Shown: positions 8,448 to 17,310, counted from the first letter of the stretch. The stretch: DNA of 64,000 bases from Psychrobacter immobilis (GCF_904846065.1 NZ_CAJGZV010000001.1:1984001-2048000); one strand, 5' to 3'. Numbers and translations are program-made. Notes: generated by a model not told the origin, from the sequence alone.

Positions 8448-9518
8448 TCAGCCCCTAAGCCTAGGCAGTAAACTAGGGTTAATAATTCGTAGTTTGATAC
8501 TTGGTTCTGGTGACCAGACTAAATCTTCATGTTCCACCGCTATTTGATAAGCCCACTGGCTGATTGTTTCAGAGCGAAGTTGATTGGTCGTAAAACCAAT
8601 AGTTTTCGCTTCCTTTTCAATCGTATGACCGTGTTGTTGATTGCGTTCTAGCCACTTTTCATAAAATAGCTCTTCAGCTAGATAGTCACGTTTGCTGTTA
8701 TTACACTTATGGTCAGTGAGTACAAAGTTATGAGTCGTATCAATAGGATATTTTGACCAAGGAATAAAGTGATCAACTTCGATGTTAGTTCTTAAGGGTT
8801 TATGGCAATAAAAGCATCGTCCCTGTTGAGTATCAAGCAGTATAGGTATTAATATTTTTAGACTTTGGCGTGATTGATCAAACAAGAACTGCTGCAAATC
8901 AATGTCATCGCTAAAATATATTTGGTTGCGACTGTTCTTACGTATGAACTCTGTCCAATACTGTTGGCATAGCTTGTTAATTATTTTACTAAAGCGTGTA
9001 AAACAGTATGCAATACCAGGCTTTAAAGTTATTACCTTGGATCTTGAGTCATAAGCGTATAAGAACTCACGGTTAATTTTGTCCTCCGCACTTTGCAGAT
9101 ATCTTGCGGGGTACTTTTTGATAGTCGAGGAAATATCTTTGATAGTGGATTGCCATAGTTTGATATTTTGTGTGTGAGCTATAGCTAGACTGGTTGTCTT
9201 AGTTTTATGCTGCAAATCTAGAATGCTATTAATAACACTAGCCTGCCCTGTTGTACTGCTTTGTCTGAGTACAGAATCACTACTTTGACCTGAGTATGGT
9301 AATGCTTGTGTCCAATAAAGCTGTATAAATTGCTCTGCTAACTGCTCATAAGAAATACTGTGTTCACTGTCATCATTAATTCCAGTCTCTATAGACAGAT
9401 TAACCATTGCCATTAATAAGGCAAATTTATAGGTCGAGGTATAGGAGCTAGATTCAAGCAGCCACTGAATACGTCTTAAAAAGTTGAGCTGGAATTCTGC
9501 CGCAGGCACTATAACCAT
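8448..9518 (-). CDS. HNH endonuclease, first gene of the HNH-Nudix-helicase operon
   Basis: A 356-residue protein. The N-terminal ~240 residues are an unrecognised, mostly helical region. A clear HNH domain follows near 245-300: a CFYC zinc pair, EVDHFIPWSKYP with the catalytic DH, then NFVLTDHKCNNSK with the closing N-x-x-K. This layout resembles HNH proteins in which the N-terminal part recognises DNA or a partner. It starts the operon HNH / Nudix / PLD-helicase, all leftward with 32-base and overlapping junctions. The 247-base gap upstream (9519-9765) is AT-rich and should hold the promoter. Nuclease family firm; the specificity region is unknown. Confidence 0.85.
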   Translation of the reverse strand: MVIVPAAEFQLNFLRRIQWLLESSSYTSTYKFALLMAMVNLSIETGINDDSEHSISYEQLAEQFIQLYWTQALPYSGQSSDSVLRQSSTTGQASVINSILDLQHKTKTTSLAIAHTQNIKLWQSTIKDISSTIKKYPARYLQSAEDKINREFLYAYDSRSKVITLKPGIAYCFTRFSKIINKLCQQYWTEFIRKNSRNQIYFSDDIDLQQFLFDQSRQSLKILIPILLDTQQGRCFYCHKPLRTNIEVDHFIPWSKYPIDTTHNFVLTDHKCNNSKRDYLAEELFYEKWLERNQQHGHTIEKEAKTIGFTTNQLRSETISQWAYQIAVEHEDLVWSPEPSIKLRIINPSLLPRLRG

Positions 9519-9765
9519 CCTTTAAAAATACAGTAGCTCAATCTAGAAAAAAGGCCCTTAAAGAAAGTTTACTACTTGCTATAATTTTTACGCGAGCAAG
9601 CTATACTAAAAATATTAGATTTAAATTTGGTAAACTAAGCAATTAAAAAAGTACTCACCGTGATACATAAAATGGTAACTTAGGAAATAAATAAAAAGTA
9701 AGGTGCAAAGGTATATTAATTTTTAGATAGCATTTTGATAGATATTTAGTACGTCTTAATACTGA

Positions 9766-11817
9766 CTATTTGTCATTCGATAATTTGTTGAGTCCTTTAA
9801 GTATCAAATAGACACTTTCTTCTACAAATGGTGTTGTCATCAAACTTAAATAGTCCGTCTCAGATAAACCGGTATTATTCGATAGCTTTTTTATAGTCAT
9901 TCCTGATATGATTTGTCTAATATAGTCATAATCTGCGCTATGAGACTTTTCGCCAGCGAACTGTTGTAATTGGGAATACTCGGAATTATGAGTTATCTGC
10001 CATTTTTCAGTGAACTCTTCAGCTACTTTTTCATTTAAAATAGAGTTACTCAACTTCTGAATTAATCCTCCTAAACCTCCCACAAGATAAATTGGTTTTT
10101 GTAAATCAAAAGCAATAATAAACTCTTCTAGAACCCCTGGCATCTTTCCTAAATAACCTTCTAACTTACCACCAGCAAATATTCTTATATCCGAACTATC
10201 AATTGAATCTTCTCTCATTTTTGTTAAACAGCGGGACCATATATATTTATTTTCAGGACAAGAAGGTGGAAGAAAAATTTCTTTATTAGATACTAATTCT
10301 GTAGTGTCGTCAGGAAGGTCACTTTTCACAATTTTTAGTAGCTTATAATATTTAGCAAGAAAATCTTTACTATCTTCATTTAAATGTAGTGGCCAAGCTA
10401 AGTAATTCTCTACAAATAATTCATCTACTTGTAGACGATCTCTCAAAACCGCAGCCTCTTCAAGTATAAACTGTGTAAACCCATTGTCTCGTAAGTCACC
10501 ACCATATATTAAAGTATTTTTACGAGCCAATAAATGACGAGCTAAGGTTTGAGATAGTCTTTGCAGTTCATCGAGGTGTTGGTGTTGTTCTTCATAACCA
10601 TCTTCTAGATATTCTGAAATAGAAATACCTATTCTATATAAACGGCTCTCTTGTTCAGTATTCGACCATAAAGGAGTTAAAATTTTTACATTTAAATAAT
10701 TAGTCCATACTGTCTCCTCTGCGTATAAAGGAGGCTCCGGATAACAAATTGTTAAATCTTCTGGATGCTCATCAGGATTAGCCCTTTTATCAAAAAATTC
10801 AATAACTTGTTGAATTTCAGGAGGACGAGCTAGAATAATAGCCTTAGAATCAATCCAATTTTGTTTTTGATAGTAGCGTAAAAGCGCATGAGAGTACTTA
10901 AAGCGTATAGTCTCTAATAAAGCTGCGATTAAAATGCGTAATATATCTATCGGTTTTAAAGAATCTGCAGTGATATGGACGCAAGGTACATTACCAGCAG
11001 CTGGGAATATCCTATCTTCATACTCCTCAAGACTATTAGCCACTACAATAGGCCTCTGTTCTGTTTTAGCTGTTAGAATTTCTCTCTGACACCAATATCT
11101 TGAGGAGTAAGCATCGCTTACAATAGCAACCATAGTTGAATCTTTGATATGACTTTCAATCTCGTTATCAAACTTAAATCCTGGTGATATCTCGTTAGCA
11201 TCAAAAAACCTTCGCATATTACTATTATCTATGAAATGCTTAATAGCCTGAGCATGACTAAGCCCAGTACCTCCTTTTTTAGCATGACTTAAAAATAATT
11301 TTATTGACGAGTCAATACCTTTGTTTTCAGACTTCATTTCATGGAAACTATATCGATACAGCTCATGTGCTAGCTCTAGAATTCCATTCTCTATACGCGT
11401 ATCACTTGGCCAATCGTATGCTCGGACGAAATTTTTGTTTTTTAAACTTCCTGAAAGGCTATGGTTTTGACCGTATTTGTCAACTGAAATTGGAACAACA
11501 GAATACTTGCTATCATTCACGGGAAAGTCATTAAGATAATCTTTCCATTGATTTTCGACTAAAGTATGTTTGCTAGTAAAAAGAAATACGACGTTTTGAG
11601 CGGCAATTTTAGATGGTATATCTTTAGGAGGTTCAGTAGGTTTTCTAGAGCTATATAGAAAGGTAGGTATATTGATTTCCCGTGAGAATGGCCTATCTAC
11701 ATCACGGGTTAAGAAGCGTCGGAACTCACTGATTACGTCAAAAACACTATCATTATCATTTGGATGCCATACAAAATGAACAGCAAGTGGAGGAAGGTTT
11801 ATGTTGTATGTGCTCAT
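9766..11817 (-). CDS. TIR-SLOG protein, candidate Thoeris-like effector
   Basis: A 683-residue protein. Residues ~1-150 look like a diverged TIR-like or Rossmann-type domain (VHFVWHPNDNDSVFDVISEF, then QNVVFLFTSKH). Residues ~172-265 are a canonical TIR domain: KLFLSHAKK, then STMVAIVSDAYSSRYWCQRE, where the Glu near 245 is the expected NADase catalytic residue. The C-terminal part (~435-585) has SLOG-type motifs: NTLIYGGDLRDNG, RIFAGGK and the PGVLEEF signature, then YLVGGLGGLI. In ThsA of classical Thoeris a SLOG domain binds the TIR-made cyclic ADP-ribose signal and turns on a Sir2 NADase. Here a TIR domain would replace Sir2. The ThsB-like gene is 65 bases upstream on the same strand. Confidence 0.78.
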   Translation of the reverse strand: MSTYNINLPPLAVHFVWHPNDNDSVFDVISEFRRFLTRDVDRPFSREINIPTFLYSSRKPTEPPKDIPSKIAAQNVVFLFTSKHTLVENQWKDYLNDFPVNDSKYSVVPISVDKYGQNHSLSGSLKNKNFVRAYDWPSDTRIENGILELAHELYRYSFHEMKSENKGIDSSIKLFLSHAKKGGTGLSHAQAIKHFIDNSNMRRFFDANEISPGFKFDNEIESHIKDSTMVAIVSDAYSSRYWCQREILTAKTEQRPIVVANSLEEYEDRIFPAAGNVPCVHITADSLKPIDILRILIAALLETIRFKYSHALLRYYQKQNWIDSKAIILARPPEIQQVIEFFDKRANPDEHPEDLTICYPEPPLYAEETVWTNYLNVKILTPLWSNTEQESRLYRIGISISEYLEDGYEEQHQHLDELQRLSQTLARHLLARKNTLIYGGDLRDNGFTQFILEEAAVLRDRLQVDELFVENYLAWPLHLNEDSKDFLAKYYKLLKIVKSDLPDDTTELVSNKEIFLPPSCPENKYIWSRCLTKMREDSIDSSDIRIFAGGKLEGYLGKMPGVLEEFIIAFDLQKPIYLVGGLGGLIQKLSNSILNEKVAEEFTEKWQITHNSEYSQLQQFAGEKSHSADYDYIRQIISGMTIKKLSNNTGLSETDYLSLMTTPFVEESVYLILKGLNKLSNDK

Positions 11818-11882
11818 TTAACGGTATTCCCAAGTATCAATTTTTGATTATTTTAAAGTGAGTTTTTCAATTTTTAAACAAC

Positions 11883-12473
11883 TTAATTTTGCCAATGAGT
11901 TTGATTCTTCTCTCTATTATTTGCAAATAAAGTACGTGAATTGTCTGGATTAATTAATTTTCGGTTGTCAAAAGCTTCGTGAATCCAAGATTTCAAATTG
12001 TTAGCGTTAATGGGACATGAATATATCTTTGCATAACCACTCCTAATATTATCATAAAGTCTTGGTGGTATATTACAAGGAGTATAGCTAATCCCATCAT
12101 GTGTTGTTTTTACTTCACATCTATAATTAGAACATTTTTTATAATTAGGTAGTAATATGCCGATCAGACCTGAACGAGTATTTTGACTTGTGGATTTCAA
12201 GCTATATCCTAACTCCCAGTCAACATGTTTTCTTCTCCAAGTACTTTCGCCAATTAGAACTATCGTTACAGTACTGTCAGATATGAACTTATCACGGATA
12301 AGTCTTCTAGCAGTGTCTGTCTTAATATATTGATCTATATCACCGTCTTTCACAGAACGAGATACGAATGTTTCAACGTTATTTGAGAACGCATTTTCAA
12401 ACTCCAAACGATAATCATCATCAGCATGATGAAAGCTTACAAATACTTTGTGCTTAGGCGTATTTATTGCCAT
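11883..12473 (-). CDS. ThsB-like TIR protein (DUF1863 family)
   Basis: A 196-residue protein of the DUF1863/TIR group that includes Thoeris ThsB. It opens with KVFVSFHHADDDYRLEFE. The middle reads STVTIVLIGESTWRRKHVDW followed by ELGYSLK; the Glu near residue 87 is the presumed catalytic Glu that attacks NAD+ to make a cyclic ADP-ribose isomer. A strong AGAGGAG ribosome site precedes the ATG. It is the first gene of a two-gene leftward operon with the TIR-SLOG protein, and is divergent from the TIR/Nmad2 cluster across a 213-base gap. Role inferred: sensor and signal producer. The family is confident; the exact signal is not. Confidence 0.85.
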   Translation of the reverse strand: MAINTPKHKVFVSFHHADDDYRLEFENAFSNNVETFVSRSVKDGDIDQYIKTDTARRLIRDKFISDSTVTIVLIGESTWRRKHVDWELGYSLKSTSQNTRSGLIGILLPNYKKCSNYRCEVKTTHDGISYTPCNIPPRLYDNIRSGYAKIYSCPINANNLKSWIHEAFDNRKLINPDNSRTLFANNREKNQTHWQN

Positions 12474-12686
12474 ACGGTAGCTCCTCTTACAATATTAAAA
12501 ATTTTGATTCAAATGAATGCAAGTCTTGAAAATTGACTAAAAAAAGGGGTTACTCTCGAAGGTAGCATTGATGTCGTTCAAGACTATCATAACTCATTAT
12601 TATTATCTTGGAAGTAGCTAGATTATCAGTGTTATTTGGCGTAGGATAAATGAGTAATTAACCTTATTAGAGGAGTAATTGGAACA

Positions 12687-13133
12687 ATGAACGTGCTATT
12701 TACTTATACCAATGCAGCTGATACAAAATCAGATCACTTTAACTCTGTTAAAAACAGGCTTAATAATAAATATGAACCTGATTTCTATGATAGGGAGATC
12801 AAATGTGAATGGTCTCTTGAATCGAGCCGACTTCAACTACCATTTGAATTTCGAGAACTGAATATTATTTTTATTTATATGACCAATGAATTGGATACGT
12901 GTAAATATTTGGACTCTATAGTCATTTCTTCAGCACGCCAATATGATATTAAAATCATATTTGTTTATGCAGACTCCTTTGCACCTGCTTCTTTACTTTT
13001 AAAAGCTATGCAATTTTCTAACTCTATAATACCCCTTGATGCACTTGAGAGACTAGACGATTTAGATGGAGTATATATTGATAAAGAAGGTAATTCTTTG
13101 AAACAGTCTACTCCTAGCAGGCATGGATGCTAA
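12687..13133 (+). CDS. diverged TIR-like protein, first gene of TIR/Nmad2 operon
   Basis: A 148-residue protein I do not recognise with certainty. Its pattern follows the DUF1863 TIR fold: a first strand NVLFTYTNAAD, a helix SVKNRLNNKY, a strand LNIIFIYMTN, then a helix and KIIFVYADS. It matches the spacing of the TIR protein at 16825, but the W-x-D-x-E catalytic segment is missing, with YLDSIVISSARQ in its place. It may be a catalytically dead TIR-like adaptor. It has a good AGAGGAG ribosome site. The next gene, Nmad2, begins right at its stop, and the same TIR-then-Nmad2 order recurs at 16825-17918. Fold assignment is by eye and moderate. Confidence 0.55.
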   Translation: MNVLFTYTNAADTKSDHFNSVKNRLNNKYEPDFYDREIKCEWSLESSRLQLPFEFRELNIIFIYMTNELDTCKYLDSIVISSARQYDIKIIFVYADSFAPASLLLKAMQFSNSIIPLDALERLDDLDGVYIDKEGNSLKQSTPSRHGC

Positions 13134-13134
13134 T

Positions 13135-13752
13135 ATGAAACTATTTTCTTATGTAATGAAATATGATGATGGTTTTGCTCCTAATACAACAGGGAACCTT
13201 TTAACACTAGCTACTTGTAAACCAGCAATAAGAAGAATCGCTAAAATTGGTGACTTTATCATAGGAACGGGCTCTTTACCCAGAGGTGATCAAGGTCAAC
13301 TTATTTATATTATGCAGGTGACGGAAATTCTTACTATTGAAGAGTACTCAAAAGATAGAAGGTTTTTTGATAAAATCCCTAATATGAGTGGAAACAAATT
13401 GAAACAGGCTGGAGATAATATTTATCGTTTCGAGGGTGAAACTATTATTCAATTAGATTCAAAACATTCAGATAGTGAAGGCTTTATAGTTAAAGAACAT
13501 ATGACAAAAGATATGAGTGGAAAAAATGTACTTATATCCTCTAACTATGTATATTACGGTCAAAACTCGAAAGTGATACCACAAAGATTTAGATATTGTA
13601 ATGGAGAAGATATTTGCATTGAAAAGTCAGGGCATAAAACCTTTCCTAAAGAACATTATTCGGTCCTTAATGAGTTCATAGAATGGGCTTACGATCACGA
13701 ACCTGCTGAAAATATGGTAGTTGGTCTACCATCTGATTGGAATAAGCAATGA
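13135..13752 (+). CDS. Nmad2-domain protein (copy 1)
   Basis: A ~205-residue protein that matches the Nmad2 ('nucleotide modification associated') family: MKLFSYVMKYDDGFAPN, LATCKPAIRR, IGDFIIGTGS, QLIYIMQV, GDNIY, and DMSGKNVLISSNYVYYG. Nmad domains were predicted from gene neighbourhoods of modified-base and conflict systems; their biochemical role is unknown. I chose the ATG at 13135 because the second copy starts at the equivalent Met; an upstream in-frame ATG at 13123 would overlap the previous stop. It overlaps the next gene by 4 bases (ATGA), so the operon is tightly coupled. Family call good; mechanism unknown. Confidence 0.8.
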   Translation: MKLFSYVMKYDDGFAPNTTGNLLTLATCKPAIRRIAKIGDFIIGTGSLPRGDQGQLIYIMQVTEILTIEEYSKDRRFFDKIPNMSGNKLKQAGDNIYRFEGETIIQLDSKHSDSEGFIVKEHMTKDMSGKNVLISSNYVYYGQNSKVIPQRFRYCNGEDICIEKSGHKTFPKEHYSVLNEFIEWAYDHEPAENMVVGLPSDWNKQ

Positions 13753-14882
13753 TTAAAAATCACAGCGTCTCCCTAAATAAATACATGAAGCTTGTTGAAG
13801 AGACCAATAAGTTTGCTGCTGATAAAATGCTTTTCGGAGCCCAAATGGGCTTATTTAGTGAAGTAGGTAGCTTAGTCTCATTGCTAAAGAAGAAGTTACT
13901 AAGTAGTGCTTCAAATGATCATTCAGATGAACAAGTGATTGAAGAAATGGGTGACATATTTTGGTATTTTACCTTAATTATCATCAGTGAAAACATTAAA
14001 ATTTGGGAATTATTTAGCGATGCTAACTCTTCTAATAAGCAACAAGGTGAACTTATTATAACAGGGGTTAATAATAAGCCCTTTGTTGAAGTTAGTAGTA
14101 CTAACATAACTGAGAACAAACAGCTGCTATTTGTTAATCTAATAGGTCGAACAGTCGCTATTAGCAAAGAGCCTAATCTAGAGAGCAGCAAAGATTTCCT
14201 AAATGCTTACCTTGAGATTATGAGCTTTCTCAATCTCAATTTGTTAGAAATCGTTGAGAAAAATATATATAAGATAAGAAATAGGTTTATACCTATTGAG
14301 GAGCTTGAATTACCATTATTATCATTCGACGCCGATTTTAATAAGGATGAGCAGTTACCAGTAGACTTTGAAGTACATATTGTTAGAAAAGCAAATGGCA
14401 AAGCCTATCTTAAATGGAACGATGTATATATTGGTAGTGCTTTGAACGATAACCATCAAGATGGTGATAACTATAAGTATCATGACGTATTCCATCTAGC
14501 ATTCGTCGCCATATTACATTGGTCACCTACATTTAGAGCTCTAATCAAGCATAAGAGAAAAAGTGTTGCTTTCATTGATGAAACACAAGACAGTGGTAGA
14601 CCAATTGTCATTGAAGAAGGCTTGAGTGCTTGGTTATTCTCTATGTCAAAAGAAAAGGGTGTTGACTTTACAAAGGAAAGTAGCGTCTCATATGATTTAC
14701 TGAAAACTATTCAAGTTTTTGTCAGAGGGTATGAGGTTGAAGAGTGTCCATTACAGCTGTGGGTGAAAGCAATTACACAAGGGTATAGAGTATTTAATCA
14801 GGTCGTTGAAAATGAAGGTGGAGTTATAATAGGAAGTCGTAAAAAAAGGACGCTTGAGTTTAAAAAACTTGATGAAAATTAA
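13749..14882 (+). CDS. MazG-like pyrophosphohydrolase with a large C-terminal domain
   Basis: A 377-residue protein. Residues ~20-100 are MazG-like: FGAQMGLFSEVGSLVSLLKK, then VIEEMGDIFWYFTLIII. The E-E-x-x-D metal site is present, but the second Glu of the first E-x-x-E element is Ser. The C-terminal ~170 residues (LKWNDVYIGSALNDN, KYHDVFHLAFVAILHW, VIEEGLSAWLF) form a conserved-looking domain with possible metal-binding His and Glu, as in longer MazG-type proteins of conflict islands. MazG enzymes hydrolyse NTPs to NMP plus pyrophosphate, often non-standard nucleotides. The start overlaps the Nmad2 stop by 4 bases. It probably processes a modified nucleotide used or sensed by this cluster. 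Confidence 0.72.
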   Translation: MIKNHSVSLNKYMKLVEETNKFAADKMLFGAQMGLFSEVGSLVSLLKKKLLSSASNDHSDEQVIEEMGDIFWYFTLIIISENIKIWELFSDANSSNKQQGELIITGVNNKPFVEVSSTNITENKQLLFVNLIGRTVAISKEPNLESSKDFLNAYLEIMSFLNLNLLEIVEKNIYKIRNRFIPIEELELPLLSFDADFNKDEQLPVDFEVHIVRKANGKAYLKWNDVYIGSALNDNHQDGDNYKYHDVFHLAFVAILHWSPTFRALIKHKRKSVAFIDETQDSGRPIVIEEGLSAWLFSMSKEKGVDFTKESSVSYDLLKTIQVFVRGYEVEECPLQLWVKAITQGYRVFNQVVENEGGVIIGSRKKRTLEFKKLDEN

Positions 14883-14943
14883 AGGATATCTATTCTATAC
14901 CTAATAACAGTATCAACTATACTTGATAAATAAATATAATAAA

Positions 14944-15960
14944 ATGGCAACAGAAATGATTAAACCAAACGACGATATTTTCAAATACTATCTTTATTTC
15001 GCTCAAGAAAGAATGAATATCTTCTGGAATAAATACGAAGAAAATTACCCTTTGACCCAAGATCTAACCTTACAGACCTATAAATTTACAAATGTTTATA
15101 GAGCGATGGATAGAGTTAGTCAATATCTAATTAGGAATGTTATCTATTCGGATGATAATTTTTCTAACAAAGATGTTTTACTTCGTATTATCGTGTTCAA
15201 AATATTTAACAAGCCTGAAACGTGGGAGTATCTTGAGAGCGAAGTTGGTAAAATTTCTATAGATAATTTCAATTTGAAGCATATTAATAAGGCTTTATTA
15301 AAACGAAAGGAAAGTGGGCCCATATTTAATAATGCTTATATGATGACGGGCACACACTCTCTATATAACCATCTTGATTTTAAGCATGAAAAATGGCTCC
15401 AAATGGTTAAAGATGAATTAATTGGGCAGTCTGTCATCGATAAAATTATCGATGCAAACTCTTTGTCTGATGCTTTTGATTACCTTAGAGGTTGCTCGTT
15501 TATTGGCGATTTTTTAGCATATCAATATGCCATTGATATGAATTATTCGACGGTCATAAATTTTAGTGAAGACTCGTTTGTAAAAGCAGGTATTGGTGCT
15601 ATAAGAGGTATTAAAAAATGCTTTGGTAATGCTTCGTCAGCGAGGTATAGCAATGAGGACATTATTAGATTCACGCAAGAAAACTTCGAATATTATCAGA
15701 AAAAATTTGATTTTAATGAATTTAAGCCTCTTTTTGGGAGAGCTCCCACCCTCATAGATATACAAAACTGCTTTTGTGAAACAGATAAGATTTTAAGAGT
15801 AAAGATGCCTGAGTTACAAGTGCAAAATAAGCGTATCAAGCAACAGTACAAAGAGACGCCCAAACCATTAGAACTTTTCTTCCCTCCTAAATGGAACATT
15901 AATCAGAATATAGATAAGCCGTGTTTACCAGCTACAACAAGAGAATTGACACTATTTTAA
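14944..15960 (+). CDS. 5-hmdU DNA kinase helical-domain / aGPT-pyrophosphorylase-like protein
   Basis: A ~338-residue protein with the features of the family annotated as '5-hmdU DNA kinase, helical domain' or alpha-glutamyl/putrescinyl thymine pyrophosphorylase: YLYFAQERMNIFW, TYKFTNVYRAMDRVSQYLIR, LLRIIVFKIFNKPETWEYL, NAYMMTG, then GDFLAYQYAIDMNYS and AGIGAIRGIKKCF. In phages such proteins act on hydroxymethyl-dUMP in DNA during thymine hypermodification; cellular copies lie in base-modification or conflict loci. An upstream TTG at 14923 is in frame, but the ATG at 14944 is a more likely start. It ends the operon TIR-like / Nmad2 / MazG, after a 61-base gap. Family fairly confident; reaction unknown. 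Confidence 0.75.
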   Translation: MATEMIKPNDDIFKYYLYFAQERMNIFWNKYEENYPLTQDLTLQTYKFTNVYRAMDRVSQYLIRNVIYSDDNFSNKDVLLRIIVFKIFNKPETWEYLESEVGKISIDNFNLKHINKALLKRKESGPIFNNAYMMTGTHSLYNHLDFKHEKWLQMVKDELIGQSVIDKIIDANSLSDAFDYLRGCSFIGDFLAYQYAIDMNYSTVINFSEDSFVKAGIGAIRGIKKCFGNASSARYSNEDIIRFTQENFEYYQKKFDFNEFKPLFGRAPTLIDIQNCFCETDKILRVKMPELQVQNKRIKQQYKETPKPLELFFPPKWNINQNIDKPCLPATTRELTLF

Positions 15961-15991
15961 TTAATAGATTATTGGTCTTGGTTGACATAGT

Positions 15992-16618
15992 CTAAGTAAG
16001 GTAAGCTTTGAACATTACACCAAGTATAGCAGCTCCTATTAAAGCGGCTAATACTAATACTTTCTCATACTTATTATCAAGATCTTTAATTTGTCTTTGC
16101 AAGTCGCCAAGAGATGCATTGTCGCTTCCACTCATGTGGTCATTAAGTAGCTTTCCAGTAACACCAGTTTGACCTTGATGCTTACCGTCATAACTTTCAG
16201 AAGTACTAGTCAATGTGGCGAACCATATCTGAAATAATGGCTCTTCTATCATAAGGTTTATTGGACTAGGACCAGCATTGAGTACGGAAAATACAATTTT
16301 TCCCTTAAAGTGAGGGTCTACATGAAATCCTGATATATTTACTAGACCTTTAAATTTTACACTGGCCTTTATAGAAATAAAGCCCATCATATCGTTAGGC
16401 ATTTCGACTGTTTCATAAGTTTCTAAAAAATAAAACTCACCAGGATTAACTACTATTTGTTTATCTTCAGCTTGTAGGACTCGAAACTTGCTATCAGAAG
16501 AACAATAAGAAGACCCCAGACATAACTCATATTTATTACTGTCTATATACTTTGGCCTATACTGAGGAATGATTGACTTTATTTTTTCTTTTAATTCTTT
16601 TTCACCTAAAAAGCTCAT
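15992..16618 (-). CDS. dCTP-deaminase/dUTPase-fold protein with C-terminal membrane anchor
   Basis: A 208-residue protein. Residues ~1-150 follow the dCTP deaminase/dUTPase fold: KYELCLGSSYCSS, then the core GLVNISGFHVDPHFKGKIVF and SVLNAGPSPINL. Against bacterial Dcd, the catalytic Glu (E of TLELSN-type sequences) aligns with Ser and the Arg of SSLARLG aligns with Phe, while the Asp of HVDPHFKG is kept. A coiled region (LGDLQRQIKDLDNKYEK) and one membrane segment (LVLAALIGAAILGVMF) end the protein. This looks like a membrane-tethered nucleotide-binding pseudo-enzyme rather than a deaminase. It is convergent with the operon to its left and divergent from the TIR/Nmad2 pair to its right. Confidence 0.7.
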   Translation of the reverse strand: MSFLGEKELKEKIKSIIPQYRPKYIDSNKYELCLGSSYCSSDSKFRVLQAEDKQIVVNPGEFYFLETYETVEMPNDMMGFISIKASVKFKGLVNISGFHVDPHFKGKIVFSVLNAGPSPINLMIEEPLFQIWFATLTSTSESYDGKHQGQTGVTGKLLNDHMSGSDNASLGDLQRQIKDLDNKYEKVLVLAALIGAAILGVMFKAYLT

Positions 16619-16824
16619 ATTTGCTCTCGTGTTTTAAAAATTTGATAGTTTTTATTCTTAATTGAGCTGTAACCGCTTGAGATTAAAAAAATTGATGCCA
16701 CATAAGATTTATGAGTTTTTACTCAGTATTTTTTTATTTACTGAACATTGAGACGGAAAGATTATAAGGTTATACGTTAAAGTGACTATGCAAGTCAATG
16801 GGTGTCATATTTTAAGGGAATAAT

Positions 16825-17310
16825 ATGGGAAGTCAGAATAATGTGTTTATAAGTCATTATGGTAAAGATGATTACAATGTACAAAGTCTCAAAAAACGGT
16901 TAAAAAATGCTGGGTATGACATTCGCAATAGCTCTATCGACAGCACAAAACATCATAATAGAAAGCCACCTAGTAATGCTGTAGTAGAAAGATTACTGAG
17001 AGCAAGAATTCATTGGGCGGGAACTTTTATTTGCCTTATTGGCGAGAAAACGCACACTCGACCTTGGGTGGACTATGAAATTAAGCAAGCTCATCTGAAA
17101 GGTAAACAGATTATTGGCATATATAAGCATGGTTGTACAAATAACGTAAAGCTACCTGATAATTTCAAAAAGTATGGTGGTTCAATATTAGGTTCGAACT
17201 CTTTAGAGAAGTTAGGTGATGTCATATCAGGTAAAACAGCACTCCTAGAAAAACCCGATGGGACTGAAAGCGATTCTATACATACTATTAAAAGAGTGAG
17301 TTGCTCATGA
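16825..17310 (+). CDS. ThsB-like TIR protein (DUF1863 family) paired with Nmad2
   Basis: A 161-residue TIR protein of the DUF1863/ThsB type: NVFISHYGKDDYNVQSLKKR, then WAGTFICLIGEKTHTRPWVD followed by YEIKQAHLKGKQIIGIY. The Glu near residue 85 in WVDYE is the expected catalytic residue, so unlike the TIR-like protein at 12687 this one should be an active NAD+-processing enzyme. It ends with an ATGA overlap into the second Nmad2 gene. A 206-base divergent gap separates it from the membrane dCTP-deaminase-fold gene. I infer it makes a nucleotide signal or degrades NAD+ together with Nmad2. Confidence 0.85.
   Translation: MGSQNNVFISHYGKDDYNVQSLKKRLKNAGYDIRNSSIDSTKHHNRKPPSNAVVERLLRARIHWAGTFICLIGEKTHTRPWVDYEIKQAHLKGKQIIGIYKHGCTNNVKLPDNFKKYGGSILGSNSLEKLGDVISGKTALLEKPDGTESDSIHTIKRVSCS

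Noticed and set aside
5120..9518. Classical type I or III restriction-modification system
   Set aside because: No methyltransferase or specificity subunit motif is found near the helicase and nucleases.
16619..16824. Possible small RNA or riboswitch between the divergent genes
   Set aside because: The stretch is AT-rich with no convincing stem and is long enough only for two divergent promoters.
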